DNA of 64,000 nucleotides from Pseudomonas lutea (GTDB lineage: Bacteria > Pseudomonadota > Gammaproteobacteria > Pseudomonadales > Pseudomonadaceae), in the NCBI RefSeq assembly GCF_000759445.1, contig NZ_JRMB01000001.1, positions 868,001 through 932,000 of the forward strand, given 5' to 3'. The notes below the pieces were generated by a model. It did not search any database. It saw only the letters and a program-made list of their open reading frames with translations, and was not told the DNA's origin. Shown piece after piece: positions 19,961 through 29,411 of the stretch (positions within the stretch are counted from its first letter, which is position 1; every line of letters starts with the position of its first letter). The translations under genes were made by a program, and so were the position numbers.

Positions 19961-20311
19961 GCAGGAGCGCGCCTGCCCGCGAAGGCGTCGATGCTGGCGA
20001 TAGATCCGTCAAATTCGACGGCCGTTCGCGGGCAAGCGCGCTCATCAACCATCGCTACGCCGCAGAGGCATCGGACGTTGATAACTGTGGGAGTGAGCTT
20101 GCTCGCGAAGGCGTCGATGCTGGCGATAGATCCGTCAAATTCGACGGCCAGTTCGCGGCCAAGCGGGCGCTCATCAACCGTCTCTACACCGCAGAGGCAC
20201 AGGCCGATGATGACTGTAGGAGCGCGCTTGCCCGCGAAGGCGCCGGTGCTGGCGATAAAAATCCGTCAAATTCGCCGGCCAGTTCGGGGGCAAGCGCGCT
20301 CCTACAAGCCG
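19961..20311. repeat. Three REP doublets, about 127-bp spacing
   Basis: Copies begin near 19961, 20087 and 20216. Each pairs GGAGCGCGCTTGCCCGCGAA-like sequence (with variants such as GGGAGTGAGCTTGCTCGCGA) with the inverse GGGCAAGCGCGCTC about 70 bases on; the stretch between carries TGGCGATAGATCCGTCAAAT. They lie directly after the phosphodiesterase gene. Confidence 0.9.
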
Positions 20312-20398
20312 GGAGCAGCCGCAAATCCGGCGGTGACCCCTGGGGTTTGTTTAAGACGCACGCCCTGGCGGGCAACGCGAGGTTGCATGAAGGCCAAT

Positions 20399-20493
20399 CT
20401 ATAATCGGTCTATAGTCGCTCTATAATTCGCTATAAATCACAATCTCGCTCTGCCTATAATCGGTCTATAGTCGCTCTATAATCCGCTATAAA
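20399..20493. promoter_or_regulatory. Iterated TATA-centred repeats upstream of the AAA ATPase gene
   Basis: Two 39-bp direct repeats (20399-20437 and 20455-20493) differ at one base. Each contains four TATA(A/G) cores at 10-11 bp steps: 20400, 20411, 20422, 20432 and 20456, 20467, 20478, 20488. The core unit reads TCTATARTCG. The array ends 19 bases before the ATPase start codon. One-helical-turn spacing suggests cooperative binding of a small DNA-binding protein, possibly the HTH protein encoded at 21688-21927. Confidence 0.75.
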
Positions 20494-20512
20494 GCCGTGT
20501 CGAGGTTTACTC

Positions 20513-21667
20513 ATGAACGAAGTCGTCTACCACCGCCCCGAGTTGGCTGCCCGACTCGCCAAACTGATCATGCAGGTCGCTGTGGGCAGTTCGGCCAGCT
20601 CCGGCGTCTTCCTGGCAGCGCCACGGCGCACGGGCAAGTCCACATTTGCGCGTGAAGACCTGCGTCCGGCACTGGAGAAAGCAGGGGCGATCGTGCTGTA
20701 CGCCGACCTCTGGCAAGACCTGACCAAAGACCCGGGCCTTGTCATCGTCGAAGCCATCCGCGAAGCGGTGGGACGCAACGATGGTTTCATTACGCGGCTG
20801 GCCAAGGCGTCGGGAATAGAGAAAGTTGCCGTGGGCGGCCTCAATTTCAGCCTGGATAAAATCGGTCTGGGCAAAGACATCGACCTCACCACCGCGCTGG
20901 TGGCCCTCTCCGACGAATCGCAGAAGCTTATCGTGCTGATGATCGACGAAGCGCAGCATGCGATCACCACCGAGGCAGGCGTGGCGGCGCTGTTCGCGCT
21001 CAAGGCGGCGAGGGACGAGCTCAACAGCTCACGGCACCATGGCCTTCGTGTCGTCTGCACCGGCTCGAACCGGGACAAGATGGCCATGCTGCGCAACAGC
21101 AAGGACCAGGCGTTCTTTGGTGCTTCAATGGTGCCGTTCCCGACCCTGGATCGAAACTACATCGACTGGCTGTGCGAGCATATTGATCTGCCATCCCCGC
21201 TGGATCCGGCTGAGGTGTTCGAGCTGTTCAAAGAGAGCGGCTACCGCCCCGAAATGCTCGGTGCCGCGGCTGATGCCATCCGCTTTGACTTCTTTATCGA
21301 CCCTGAAAACGTCCGTGAGCGGTTCGCCGAGCTGGTTCGCGCCCAGGCGGATGAACTCAATGCGAATCTGAAGAAGGTGCTCCACAGCCTCACGCCGATC
21401 CAGTCTGCCGTGATCCGCGTCATGGGCAGCATGGGCGACAGCTACGCCCCGTTCGAGGCACCGACCATGGACTTGTACGCCGCAGCAATGAAGCAGGCAG
21501 GCATTGCGCAAACTGCCATCAAAGTGGAGGTGCCAGGCGTGCAACAGGCGCTGATCGCCCTGCAGGAAAAGAATCTGGTGTGGAAGGCGTCTCGGGGGGT
21601 TTATGCGGTGGACGAGCACGTGATCGTCGATTTGCTGCGTGCCGACGGGCTGCTTGAGGGCTTGTAA
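20513..21667 (+). CDS. Stand-alone AAA-type ATPase with C-terminal winged-helix-like region
   Basis: 384-aa cytosolic protein. Walker A is APRRTGKST (36-44), Walker B LIVLMIDEAQ (139-148), and a sensor-like VVCTGSNRD lies at 180-188. The C-terminal third (LTPIQSAVIRVM, then VQQALIALQEKNLVWKASRG) looks like a winged-helix DNA-binding domain, an arrangement seen in archaeal-type/ORC-like and transposon-associated AAA ATPases. No transposase, nuclease or other partner is beside it except a small convergent HTH gene. Function unknown; DNA-linked, defence or regulatory roles are possible. GAGG precedes the ATG. Confidence 0.8.
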   Translation: MNEVVYHRPELAARLAKLIMQVAVGSSASSGVFLAAPRRTGKSTFAREDLRPALEKAGAIVLYADLWQDLTKDPGLVIVEAIREAVGRNDGFITRLAKASGIEKVAVGGLNFSLDKIGLGKDIDLTTALVALSDESQKLIVLMIDEAQHAITTEAGVAALFALKAARDELNSSRHHGLRVVCTGSNRDKMAMLRNSKDQAFFGASMVPFPTLDRNYIDWLCEHIDLPSPLDPAEVFELFKESGYRPEMLGAAADAIRFDFFIDPENVRERFAELVRAQADELNANLKKVLHSLTPIQSAVIRVMGSMGDSYAPFEAPTMDLYAAAMKQAGIAQTAIKVEVPGVQQALIALQEKNLVWKASRGVYAVDEHVIVDLLRADGLLEGL

Positions 21668-21687
21668 CCTCGCAGCAGCCCGGATCC

Positions 21688-21927
21688 TTATCGCTTCAGG
21701 GCCTTGGCCTCTGCGACCAGGCATTCAAGGGCGAACTGCTCTGTGTAGGTCATCTGGATGGGCGTGGTTTCTCCCTTGACGGTCCGTTCGCCATCCAGAA
21801 TGTAGCGGATGCGCTTGTCCGTCACACCGATCCGCTTGGCGATCCACGACGGTGTTTGTCCTATCTGCGAAATCAGCTTGTCGGCATATTCGGTCGAAGG
21901 GTTATAGCGTTCTGCGTTGGGTGTCAT
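21688..21927 (-). CDS. Small HTH protein convergent with the AAA ATPase gene
   Basis: 79-aa protein; TPSWIAKRIGVTDKRIRYI forms a helix-turn-helix of the Cro/C1-like or phage-regulator kind, followed by a short helical tail. It ends 20 bases from the ATPase stop codon on the opposite strand. The pairing suggests a functional unit; it is a candidate binder of the iterated repeats at 20399-20493, though that is inference. Confidence 0.7.
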   Translation of the reverse strand: MTPNAERYNPSTEYADKLISQIGQTPSWIAKRIGVTDKRIRYILDGERTVKGETTPIQMTYTEQFALECLVAEAKALKR

Positions 21928-22200
21928 GTGACGTCCGGAGAAGGGTTAGGCGCGTTGCACCTGAGAGGGATGCCCCACAGTGTGCCAACAACTGGACGGT
22001 GTCGCGACCCTCTAGACCGCTGGTAACGCGCCGGCAGTCGGCAAAGCCCCGTATCCATTGCCTTTCGCGAAGATTATCGCCTCAGGTTCGCGCGCCATCG
22101 GCCGATAAAACTCAGGTCACCGTGGACGCTTTCACAACTAGAACACCACGCGTCGTCATCCATTCTGCCCACAACTCTTACAACCTATGCGGAAGGTCTC

Positions 22201-24144
22201 ATGAACATCAAACAGAAGCTGACGTGGGGGTTCGCGGCCATCGCGTGCGTTCCGGTGCTGGTGGTAGCGGGGCTGGTGGTGTTTAACGCGCGCGATGCTG
22301 CAGAAGCCAACTTCGTTGACAGCAGCGGTCGTGAAATCCGCCAGATCAATAACGGCATGACGCAGTTCTTCGACGCCATCAGTCAGAACGTCGACTACCT
22401 GGCCCGTGATCCTCGAATCGTCGCAGTCAAGGACCTGAAAAATTACACCAGCGCCGACGCCGCGAAGACTCCCCTGACCGACAGTAACGTCCGCATGCTC
22501 GAGATTTTCGACGGTTTCGCCAAAACCCACCCGACCACCGCGTACCTGTCGGTCGGCCTGAGCGACGGCGGCTATGCGAGCTGGCCGGATGACCCGAAAA
22601 TCAGCAACTACGATCCGCGTCAGCGTCCCTGGTACAAAGCCGCCATTGCCGCACCGGGCACTACCGTACGCACCGGCGCTTATTACTGGGCGCCGGATGA
22701 CGTGTCGTTGATCGGCACCGTGCATACCGTTGCCGATGCCAGTGGCGCCGTGGTCGGAGTGGTGGGCCTGGACGTATCGCTCAAGCAGCTCACCGAGCTG
22801 GTAAAGAACATCAAGCTGGGCCACAGCGGTTACCTGATGCTGGTGGAGGCCAATGGCAACGTGCTGGTTGACCCCAGCGATGCCAAACACAACTTCAAGC
22901 CGCTGGCCGATTTAGGTACTAATTACGCCGCACTCGCCAAGGGCGGGGATGGCTCGACGCAGATCGAGATCGACGGCAAGGTCTACATGGCCAATGTCAT
23001 CACCTCCAAAGGGCTGGGCTGGCGCTTCATCGGCCTGATCGAGCGTGACGAAGTGATGGCGCAGGCGTCCAGCCTGACGTGGCTGATCGCTGGAATCGCC
23101 GCTGTGCTGGCGATCATTTTTGCCATCGTCGGCGCCACTTTTGCCGGCGTCATTGTCCGGCCTATCAGCGGCGTGGCCGATGGCTTGCAGGAAATCGCCG
23201 AAGGCGAGGGCGACCTGACGCGCCAGCTCAAGGTGCGTGGCAACGATGAAACCGCGACCCTGGCCGGCTGGTTCAACCAGTTCCTGGGCATGATCGCGCA
23301 ATTGATGCAGCGCATCGGCGGGGCGTCTTCGGATTTGCAGCGTGCAGCCGCAGACACCAGTGAAGTGGCGCGCAACATGGACGAGGCCGCCGGGCGTCAG
23401 CGCGAGGCGGTCGAACTGGTCAGTACCGCGTTCAACGAGATGGTCGCCACGGCCAACGAAGTGGCGCGCTCGTGCAGCAACGCGGCGTCCAGTGCCGATG
23501 CGGGTTATCGCGACGTGCATGCCGGTCAGCAACACATCAGCGAGGCCAACGGCAGCGTGCTGAAACTGAGCAAGGAGCTGCAACAGTCAACCGAAACCAT
23601 GCAGTTGCTTGAGCAGGACAGCAAGAACATCAACGGCATTCTGGACACCATCCGCTCGATCGCCGAGCAGACCAACCTGCTGGCGCTAAACGCCGCGATC
23701 GAAGCGGCCCGCGCCGGGGATCAGGGTCGGGGCTTTGCGGTGGTGGCCGACGAGGTTCGCGCGCTGGCACGCCGCACTGCCGACTCCACCGGGGAAATCG
23801 ACAGCCTGCTGGGTAACCTGGCCAGGCGCACGCAAGAAGTGACAGTGCAGATGCGCGGCAGTCTTGAGGTGTCCCACAGCAGTGTTGAGTGCATCCAGCA
23901 GGCGCGCGACAGCTTCGACAAGATTCGCTCGTCGGTGGATTCGATTCGCGATCAGAACACCCAGATCGCGACGGCCGCTGAAGAGCAGCATCAAGTGGCC
24001 GAAGAGATCAACCGCCACATCTCGCAGATCCACACCGACGCCCAGCTGGTCGAAGAATTCGCCCACACCGCGCAGGCAGGCTCGGGTCGCCTGACCGACA
24101 TCTCCGGTCAGCTCAACGGCCTGGTGGGACGCTTCAAGTTCTGA
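22201..24144 (+). CDS. Methyl-accepting chemotaxis protein, McpU/TlpQ-like
   Basis: 647-aa chemoreceptor: N-terminal membrane helix, periplasmic double-Cache domain (residues about 35-275, with [14 protein letters not shown] and GAYYWAPDD), second helix near 290-320, HAMP, and a cytoplasmic signalling domain with the hairpin tip [18 protein letters not shown]. The sequence follows P. putida McpU and P. aeruginosa TlpQ throughout, and those bind polyamines (and histamine for TlpQ), so such ligands are the best guess. ATG 22201 has GGAAGG upstream. Monocistronic. No C-terminal CheR pentapeptide is seen. Confidence 0.9.
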   Translation: MNIKQKLTWGFAAIACVPVLVVAGLVVFNARDAAEANFVDSSGREIRQINNGMTQFFDAISQNVDYLARDPRIVAVKDLKNYTSADAAKTPLTDSNVRMLEIFDGFAKTHPTTAYLSVGLSDGGYASWPDDPKISNYDPRQRPWYKAAIAAPGTTVRTGAYYWAPDDVSLIGTVHTVADASGAVVGVVGLDVSLKQLTELVKNIKLGHSGYLMLVEANGNVLVDPSDAKHNFKPLADLGTNYAALAKGGDGSTQIEIDGKVYMANVITSKGLGWRFIGLIERDEVMAQASSLTWLIAGIAAVLAIIFAIVGATFAGVIVRPISGVADGLQEIAEGEGDLTRQLKVRGNDETATLAGWFNQFLGMIAQLMQRIGGASSDLQRAAADTSEVARNMDEAAGRQREAVELVSTAFNEMVATANEVARSCSNAASSADAGYRDVHAGQQHISEANGSVLKLSKELQQSTETMQLLEQDSKNINGILDTIRSIAEQTNLLALNAAIEAARAGDQGRGFAVVADEVRALARRTADSTGEIDSLLGNLARRTQEVTVQMRGSLEVSHSSVECIQQARDSFDKIRSSVDSIRDQNTQIATAAEEQHQVAEEINRHISQIHTDAQLVEEFAHTAQAGSGRLTDISGQLNGLVGRFKF

Positions 24145-24215
24145 CAGCGGACACGATGCCGGCCAGGGATGGCCGCCACGTACATTAGATCCAGACTGCC
24201 CCTTAATGCGCCTAC

Positions 24216-24940
24216 CTCAAACTGCAGGCCCGCCGCTCAACCTGCGGCTTCCCCCGAACTGTAGGAGCGCGCTTGCCCGCGAATTGGTCGGCGAATTTGA
24301 CGCATCCCTATCGTCCCCGCCGACGCTTTCGCGGGCAAGCGCGCTCCTACAATGACGGGTGGCAACCCGCGATGTGGGGCATGCCTAAAACGGTGGCACC
24401 CATCAATGTATGGGTATCCCAGACCGTGGCACCCATCGATGTATGGATACATCAAACTGTGGCAACCCCACCAATGCGCGGCGAACATCAAACGGTACGC
24501 CCGCCGCTCAACTTGCGGCCTACACCAAACGGTGGGCGACCGCTCAATCTACGGCCTGCACCAAACTGTAGGAGCGCGCTTGCCCGCGAATTGGTCGGCG
24601 AATTTGACGCATCCCTATCGTCCCCGCCGACGCTTTCGCGGGCAAGCGCGCTCCTACAATGACGGGTGGCGACCCACCGATGTGTGGCATGCATAAAACG
24701 GTGGCACCCATTGATGTATGGGTATCCCAGACCGTGGCACCCATCGATGTATGGATACATCAAACTGTGGCAACCCCACCAATGCGCGGCGAACATCAAA
24801 CGGCACGCCCGCCGCTTAACCTGCGGCTTACACCGACCTGTAGGAGCCGGCTTGCTGGCGAAGGCGTTGGGTCAGTCAACAGGTCCGGTGCTGATCCACC
24901 GGGTTCGCCAGCAAGCCGGCTCCCGCAGCCTCTCGCGTTC
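24216..24940. repeat. 307-bp tandem duplication containing REP pairs and GTATGG mini-repeats, plus a further REP pair
   Basis: Two copies with a 307-bp period (anchor GTAGGAGCGCGCTTGCCCGC at 24261 and 24568). Each has a REP doublet, then a 110-bp section with repeated TGGCACCCATC-ATGTATGG-TA motifs. A third, different REP pair (GGAGCCGGCTTGCTGGCGAA and its inverse) closes the block at about 24839-24930. No gene is supported between 24145 and 25005. Confidence 0.88.
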
Positions 24941-25005
24941 CTCCACGGCCATACGAATTACTGGGCGGTTGACGACCCCCCCCCTCAGCGCTGACCGCCC
25001 GCTGG

Positions 25006-26748
25006 TTACTCCACCGCCACCCAATGATCCGTCGCCACCGCCGCAAAACGTTGCGCCGGGGCGATGAGGCCTGCCTGTTTGATCGGGTCAGGGCGTTCCA
25101 GCTCTTTCAGCAGGCTTTTGAAATCGCGACGGCGGCCGACTTCGGGGACGGGCACCGCGGCGAGCAGGCGTTGGGTGTAAGGGTGCTGCGGGTTGTGCAG
25201 CACCTGATCGCGGGCACCGATTTCGACGATGCGCCCGCCGTACATTACCGCCACCCGATGGCAGATGCGCTCGACCACCGCCATGTCATGGGAAATGAAC
25301 AGATAGCTCAAGCCATGCTCGCCGCGCAGCCGCTCCAGCAGTTCCAGCACTTGCGCTTGAACCGACACGTCCAGCGCCGAGACCGATTCGTCGGCGATGA
25401 TCACTTTGGGGTTCAGCGCCAATGCCCGGGCGATGCAGATGCGTTGCCGTTGTCCACCGGAGAACTGATGCGGATAGCGTTCCAGGGTATCCCGCGGCAG
25501 ATCGACTTGCTGCAGAAGCTCCGCTACGCGTTCGCGTCGCTGCGGTTCAGGCATTTTGTCGTGAATCAGCAAGGGCTCGCCGACCAGATCGAACACCGTT
25601 TTGCGCGGATTGAGCGCGGCGTAGGGGTCTTGAAACACCATTTGCACGTCCCGGCGCACCCGCTGCAAGGCATCGCCCTGCAGACCGTTGAGCTCCTGGC
25701 CGAGCAATTTCACGCTGCCCTGATAGTCCAGCATGTTCATCAACGCCTTGCCGGTGGTGGATTTACCGCAGCCGCTTTCACCCACCAGCCCCAGGGTTTC
25801 GCCCTGACGCAGCTCGAAACTCACGCCCTCGACCGCATGCACCGTGCGCGGTGCCTCGAACCAGCCGTGGCGCAACGCAAAGCGCACGCACAGGTCCTGC
25901 ACCGCCAACACCACCGGCTGCCCGGTCAAGACTTCGGGCGGCGGCGCGCTGCCCAAAACCGGCACAGCAGCCAGCAGTTTGCGGGTGTAGGGCGCTTGTG
26001 CAGCGGTAAAGACCTGATGCAGAGAGCCACGCTCCTCCATGCGACCCTGATTCATCACCACCACCTCGTCAGCCATCTCAGCCACGACGCCCATGTCGTG
26101 AGTGATAAGCAACAAGCTGGTGGAAAACTCCTGCTGCAATTCCCGCATCAGCTCAAGGATTTGCGCCTGAATGGTCACGTCCAGCGCGGTGGTCGGTTCA
26201 TCAGCGATGAGGATTTCCGGCTGGCACAGCATCGCCATCGCGATCATCACCCGCTGACGCATGCCGCCCGACAGTTCGTGCGGGTACTGGGTCAGGCGCT
26301 TGTCCACTTGCGGCATCCGCACCGCATCAAGCATCGCCCGGCAGCGCTGGCGGATCTCGTCCCGGCTCAATGCCTCATGCCGGCGCAACGTCTCCGCCAA
26401 TTGCTGGCCGACGGTCAGCAGCGGGTTCAGCGAGGTCATCGGCTCCTGGAAAATCATGCCGATGCGCTTGCCGCGCAGCTGTTGCTTCTCGCGCTCCGGC
26501 AGGCCCAGCAAATCGCGGTTGTCGAACAGGATCGCGCCGCTGGGGACACTGGCCGCCTTGGGCAGCAGGCCCATGATCGCCAGCGACGACAGCGATTTGC
26601 CGCTGCCCGACTCACCGGCGATGCACAGGGTGCGGCGCGGATACAAGGCGAAACTCAGCTCCTCGACCACCCGCCGGCGCGAGGCACCGCCGCCGACATC
26701 GATGCTCAGCCGCTCCACGGACAGACTGGGCTGGTCGTTGGGTTTCAC
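25006..26748 (-). CDS. Fused double ATP-binding subunit of a peptide/amide-type ABC importer (DppD-DppF type)
   Basis: 580-aa protein with two complete ATPase halves. First half: GESGSGKS, LSGGMRQRV, LIADEPTTALD. Second half: GESGCGKS, FSGGQRQRI, IIADESVSALD. In most dipeptide/nickel-type transporters these are two proteins; here they are fused. It starts at a GTG overlapping the amidase stop (GTGA), which argues for coupling; the open frame back to 26880 is overlap. It powers the two permeases at 29412-31186 and is the last gene of the amide operon. Confidence 0.92.
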   Translation of the reverse strand: MKPNDQPSLSVERLSIDVGGGASRRRVVEELSFALYPRRTLCIAGESGSGKSLSSLAIMGLLPKAASVPSGAILFDNRDLLGLPEREKQQLRGKRIGMIFQEPMTSLNPLLTVGQQLAETLRRHEALSRDEIRQRCRAMLDAVRMPQVDKRLTQYPHELSGGMRQRVMIAMAMLCQPEILIADEPTTALDVTIQAQILELMRELQQEFSTSLLLITHDMGVVAEMADEVVVMNQGRMEERGSLHQVFTAAQAPYTRKLLAAVPVLGSAPPPEVLTGQPVVLAVQDLCVRFALRHGWFEAPRTVHAVEGVSFELRQGETLGLVGESGCGKSTTGKALMNMLDYQGSVKLLGQELNGLQGDALQRVRRDVQMVFQDPYAALNPRKTVFDLVGEPLLIHDKMPEPQRRERVAELLQQVDLPRDTLERYPHQFSGGQRQRICIARALALNPKVIIADESVSALDVSVQAQVLELLERLRGEHGLSYLFISHDMAVVERICHRVAVMYGGRIVEIGARDQVLHNPQHPYTQRLLAAVPVPEVGRRRDFKSLLKELERPDPIKQAGLIAPAQRFAAVATDHWVAVE

Positions 26749-27692
26749 TGGAACACCACCTTCGGAAAGTAGAACGACACCACCCAGTTGGGCAGGTCGA
26801 CGATTTCGCTGATGCGCAGATCGCCGCACACCGAGCACAACATGTACGCCTGTTCGGCCGGCATGTGATGCTCGCGGCACAGCCAGTCGATGGTGTTGGC
26901 CACCGCCTGGCGGGCGGCCTGCATCAAATCCGGACCGATGCCGGTGAAGGCCTCGTAACCGGCACTGTCGAGGTGGCGCGTCACCGGGCCCGGGGTGCTG
27001 AAACGCGGCGTGGCCAGCGGCGTCTGCTTGATCAGATCGAGCTTGACGACCACGTCCATGGCGCTCTCGATGGCCGTACCGCAGACCTCGCCGTCGCCTT
27101 GGGCGGCGTGGGTGTCGCCAATCGAAAACAACGCACCGGCAACCTCCACCGGCAGGTACAAAATGCTGCCGGCCGCCAGATCGCGGATGTCCAGATTGCC
27201 GCCCACCCGACGCGGCGGCACGATCGAATGCAGGCCCGCTTCGGCCGGGGCAACGCCGACGGTGCCGGCGAACGGTTTGAGTGGCACCTTGGCAAAGTCA
27301 CCAAACGCAGCAGGCGCCAGGCTCTGCGTGTCGTAGTGCCACAACGCCAGAGCCGGCGCCTGAAACTGATCGGCGAGCAGGCCGAAACCGGGAATGTTCG
27401 CGGTCCAGCCGAAACCGCCCGGCTTGAAACTGTCGAGCGTGATTTTCAACACGTCGCCGGGTTCTGCGCCCTCGACATAAATAGGGCCCGTCACCGGGTT
27501 GATCTGGTCGAAGGGCATGACGCTGACGTCGGCCACTTGAGAGTGGGCGGTGAAATAACCATTGGACGAGTCGCGGCAGTTCATCTGCAGCGTGGTGCCG
27601 GGCGCCACGCGCTCGACAGGGGTGAAGCTGTGGTCCCAACCGAAATGGCTGTTGACGCTGTGAATGGTCTTGACCAGGCAGTTCTGGCACAT
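26745..27692 (-). CDS. Acetamidase/formamidase family hydrolase
   Basis: 315-aa cytosolic enzyme of the FmdA/AmdA family, which releases ammonia from formamide or acetamide. Family segments include HFGWDHSFTP, an IYVEGAEPGD strand, GDTHAAQGDGEVCGTAIE with the conserved metal/active-site region, and a C-terminal MLCSVCGDLRISEIVD. GAGGACC precedes the ATG. Its place within the transporter operon under an AmiC/AmiR-like control module indicates that the imported amide (or a related compound) is hydrolysed for nitrogen. Confidence 0.9.
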   Translation of the reverse strand: MCQNCLVKTIHSVNSHFGWDHSFTPVERVAPGTTLQMNCRDSSNGYFTAHSQVADVSVMPFDQINPVTGPIYVEGAEPGDVLKITLDSFKPGGFGWTANIPGFGLLADQFQAPALALWHYDTQSLAPAAFGDFAKVPLKPFAGTVGVAPAEAGLHSIVPPRRVGGNLDIRDLAAGSILYLPVEVAGALFSIGDTHAAQGDGEVCGTAIESAMDVVVKLDLIKQTPLATPRFSTPGPVTRHLDSAGYEAFTGIGPDLMQAARQAVANTIDWLCREHHMPAEQAYMLCSVCGDLRISEIVDLPNWVVSFYFPKVVFQ

Positions 27693-27777
27693 GAGTAAGG
27701 TCCTCGGTGCAAAAAGGCGATGGGTGAGGGGAGCAGTGGCCCATTCTCCAGCGTTGCCGGGAGCGGGCCACGGGCAA

Positions 27778-29385
27778 TCACTTCACCCAGATATAGTCAT
27801 AGTTGACCGGCACATGAACCGGATCGACGTACAGTGCGTCGTCGCCACCCATGCGCTTGGAGCGCACGGTGAAGCGCTGTTCGTTAAAGACCGGCACCCA
27901 CGGTGCGTCGGCCATGGCGTCAGTGAAAATCTTCTTCCACGCCTCGGTGCGCTCGGCCTGCTGCTCCGGCCGCGCCATGGCGTCGGCTTTGGCGGCACGC
28001 TCATCCAGCGCCTTGTTGCAGTACAACGACCAGTTCCAGCCGCCTTCCACTGCGCCCGTGCAACCGAGAATCGGGCCGTAGAAGTTCGACGGGTCCGGGA
28101 AGTCAGCGATCCAGGCCATGCCGCCGGACCACACCATCGGCGCCTGATCCTTCGAGCTGCCGGCCGCGATCACGTTGGCTTGCGCGAGGGATTTGATCTG
28201 CACGCGGATGCCGACTTTGGCCAGGTCCTGCTGGATCGACTGGGCAATGCGCGGTTGTGGGTCGGTGTTCATCACATACAGCTCGGTGTCGAAACCCTTG
28301 GCCAGCCCGGCGTCGGCGAGCAGCTTCTTCGCCCCTTCGACGTCGTAGGGCAGGCCTTTGTACTGGGTGTCATAACCGGGCATGGCCGGTGGCAACGGCT
28401 GGTTCGCCGGCACCGCGCGGCCGTTGATGATGCGCACGATGCGTTCCTTGCTGATGGCCATGTTGATGGCCTGGCGCACCTTGAGGTTGTCGAACGGCGG
28501 CAGGGTGGTTTTCAGCGTCACGTAGCCGGTCTGCAACTGGTTGCCGGTGACCAGCAGCGGTTTGGACGCCGGGTCGTTCTTGAATTGCAGGAATTGCGCA
28601 GGCGGCACGCCGTCGCCGGCGATATCCACCTCGCCCTTGTTCAGGCGCAGCAGCGCGACGGTTGGGTCCTGGCCGATCTCGAAGGTGATCTTGTCGACGT
28701 AGGGCAAGCCTTTCTGGAAGTAATCGGGGTTCTTCACCAGCTCAAGCTTCTGCCCCAGTTTCCAGTCGGCCAGCCTGAACGCACCGCTGCCGACCGGGTG
28801 CTTGCCGAAGTCCGCACCCCATTGCTCCACGGCTTCCTTGGGCACCACCGAGGCAAAGTTGATGGCCATGATGTGCAGGAAGGTGGCGTTTGGCGCGCTG
28901 AGCGTGATGGTCAGGTGCTGATCGTCGACCACCTTGACGCCGTCAAGACTGGTGCTCTTGCCGGCGGTCATGTCTTCGTAGCCGACGATGGAGCTGAAGA
29001 AGCCTGCGCCCGGGCTCTGGGTTTTCGGGTTGACCGTGCGCTCCAGTGAATACTTGACGTCGCTGGCCACCAGCTCGCGGCCATTCTGGAACTTCACGCC
29101 CTTGACCAGAGTGAAGCTGTAGACCAGACCGTCAGGCGAAATGCTGTAGTCCTCGGCCAGGCTTTTCACCAGCTCGGTGGTGCCGGGCTTGTAGTCCATC
29201 AGGCGCACGAACAGGCTTTTGATCATCGACCAGTTCTGCCAGTCGTAGCCAATCGCCGGGTCCAGCGTCGCCACATCGTTCTGGTAAGTCACCACCACAT
29301 TGCCGCCGCTTTTCGGCGTATCGGCCCACAGTGGCGTGGTAAACAGCGTGGCCGCCACGGCCAGGGTCAGCGCGTTGATCTTCAT
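27778..29385 (-). CDS. Family-5 extracellular solute-binding protein
   Basis: 535-aa periplasmic protein with a signal peptide cleaved near LWA-DTP (residue 22). Size and motifs (ATLDPAIGYD, LAEDYSISPDGLVYSFTL, VRQAINMAISKERI) place it in the peptide/nickel/opine binding family. It supplies substrate to the DppB/DppC-like permeases encoded upstream in the same operon. Ligand cannot be read from sequence; context suggests an amide or amide-containing peptide. Confidence 0.92.
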   Translation of the reverse strand: MKINALTLAVAATLFTTPLWADTPKSGGNVVVTYQNDVATLDPAIGYDWQNWSMIKSLFVRLMDYKPGTTELVKSLAEDYSISPDGLVYSFTLVKGVKFQNGRELVASDVKYSLERTVNPKTQSPGAGFFSSIVGYEDMTAGKSTSLDGVKVVDDQHLTITLSAPNATFLHIMAINFASVVPKEAVEQWGADFGKHPVGSGAFRLADWKLGQKLELVKNPDYFQKGLPYVDKITFEIGQDPTVALLRLNKGEVDIAGDGVPPAQFLQFKNDPASKPLLVTGNQLQTGYVTLKTTLPPFDNLKVRQAINMAISKERIVRIINGRAVPANQPLPPAMPGYDTQYKGLPYDVEGAKKLLADAGLAKGFDTELYVMNTDPQPRIAQSIQQDLAKVGIRVQIKSLAQANVIAAGSSKDQAPMVWSGGMAWIADFPDPSNFYGPILGCTGAVEGGWNWSLYCNKALDERAAKADAMARPEQQAERTEAWKKIFTDAMADAPWVPVFNEQRFTVRSKRMGGDDALYVDPVHVPVNYDYIWVK

Positions 29386-29411
29386 TGTTGTGCCCCGTTG
29401 TGTTGATGAAT

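Noticed and set aside
24273..25067. Overlapping open frames of 100-130 codons in the 24-kb repeat block
   Set aside because: They are translations of the 307-bp duplication and REP palindromes, without ribosome sites or family features.
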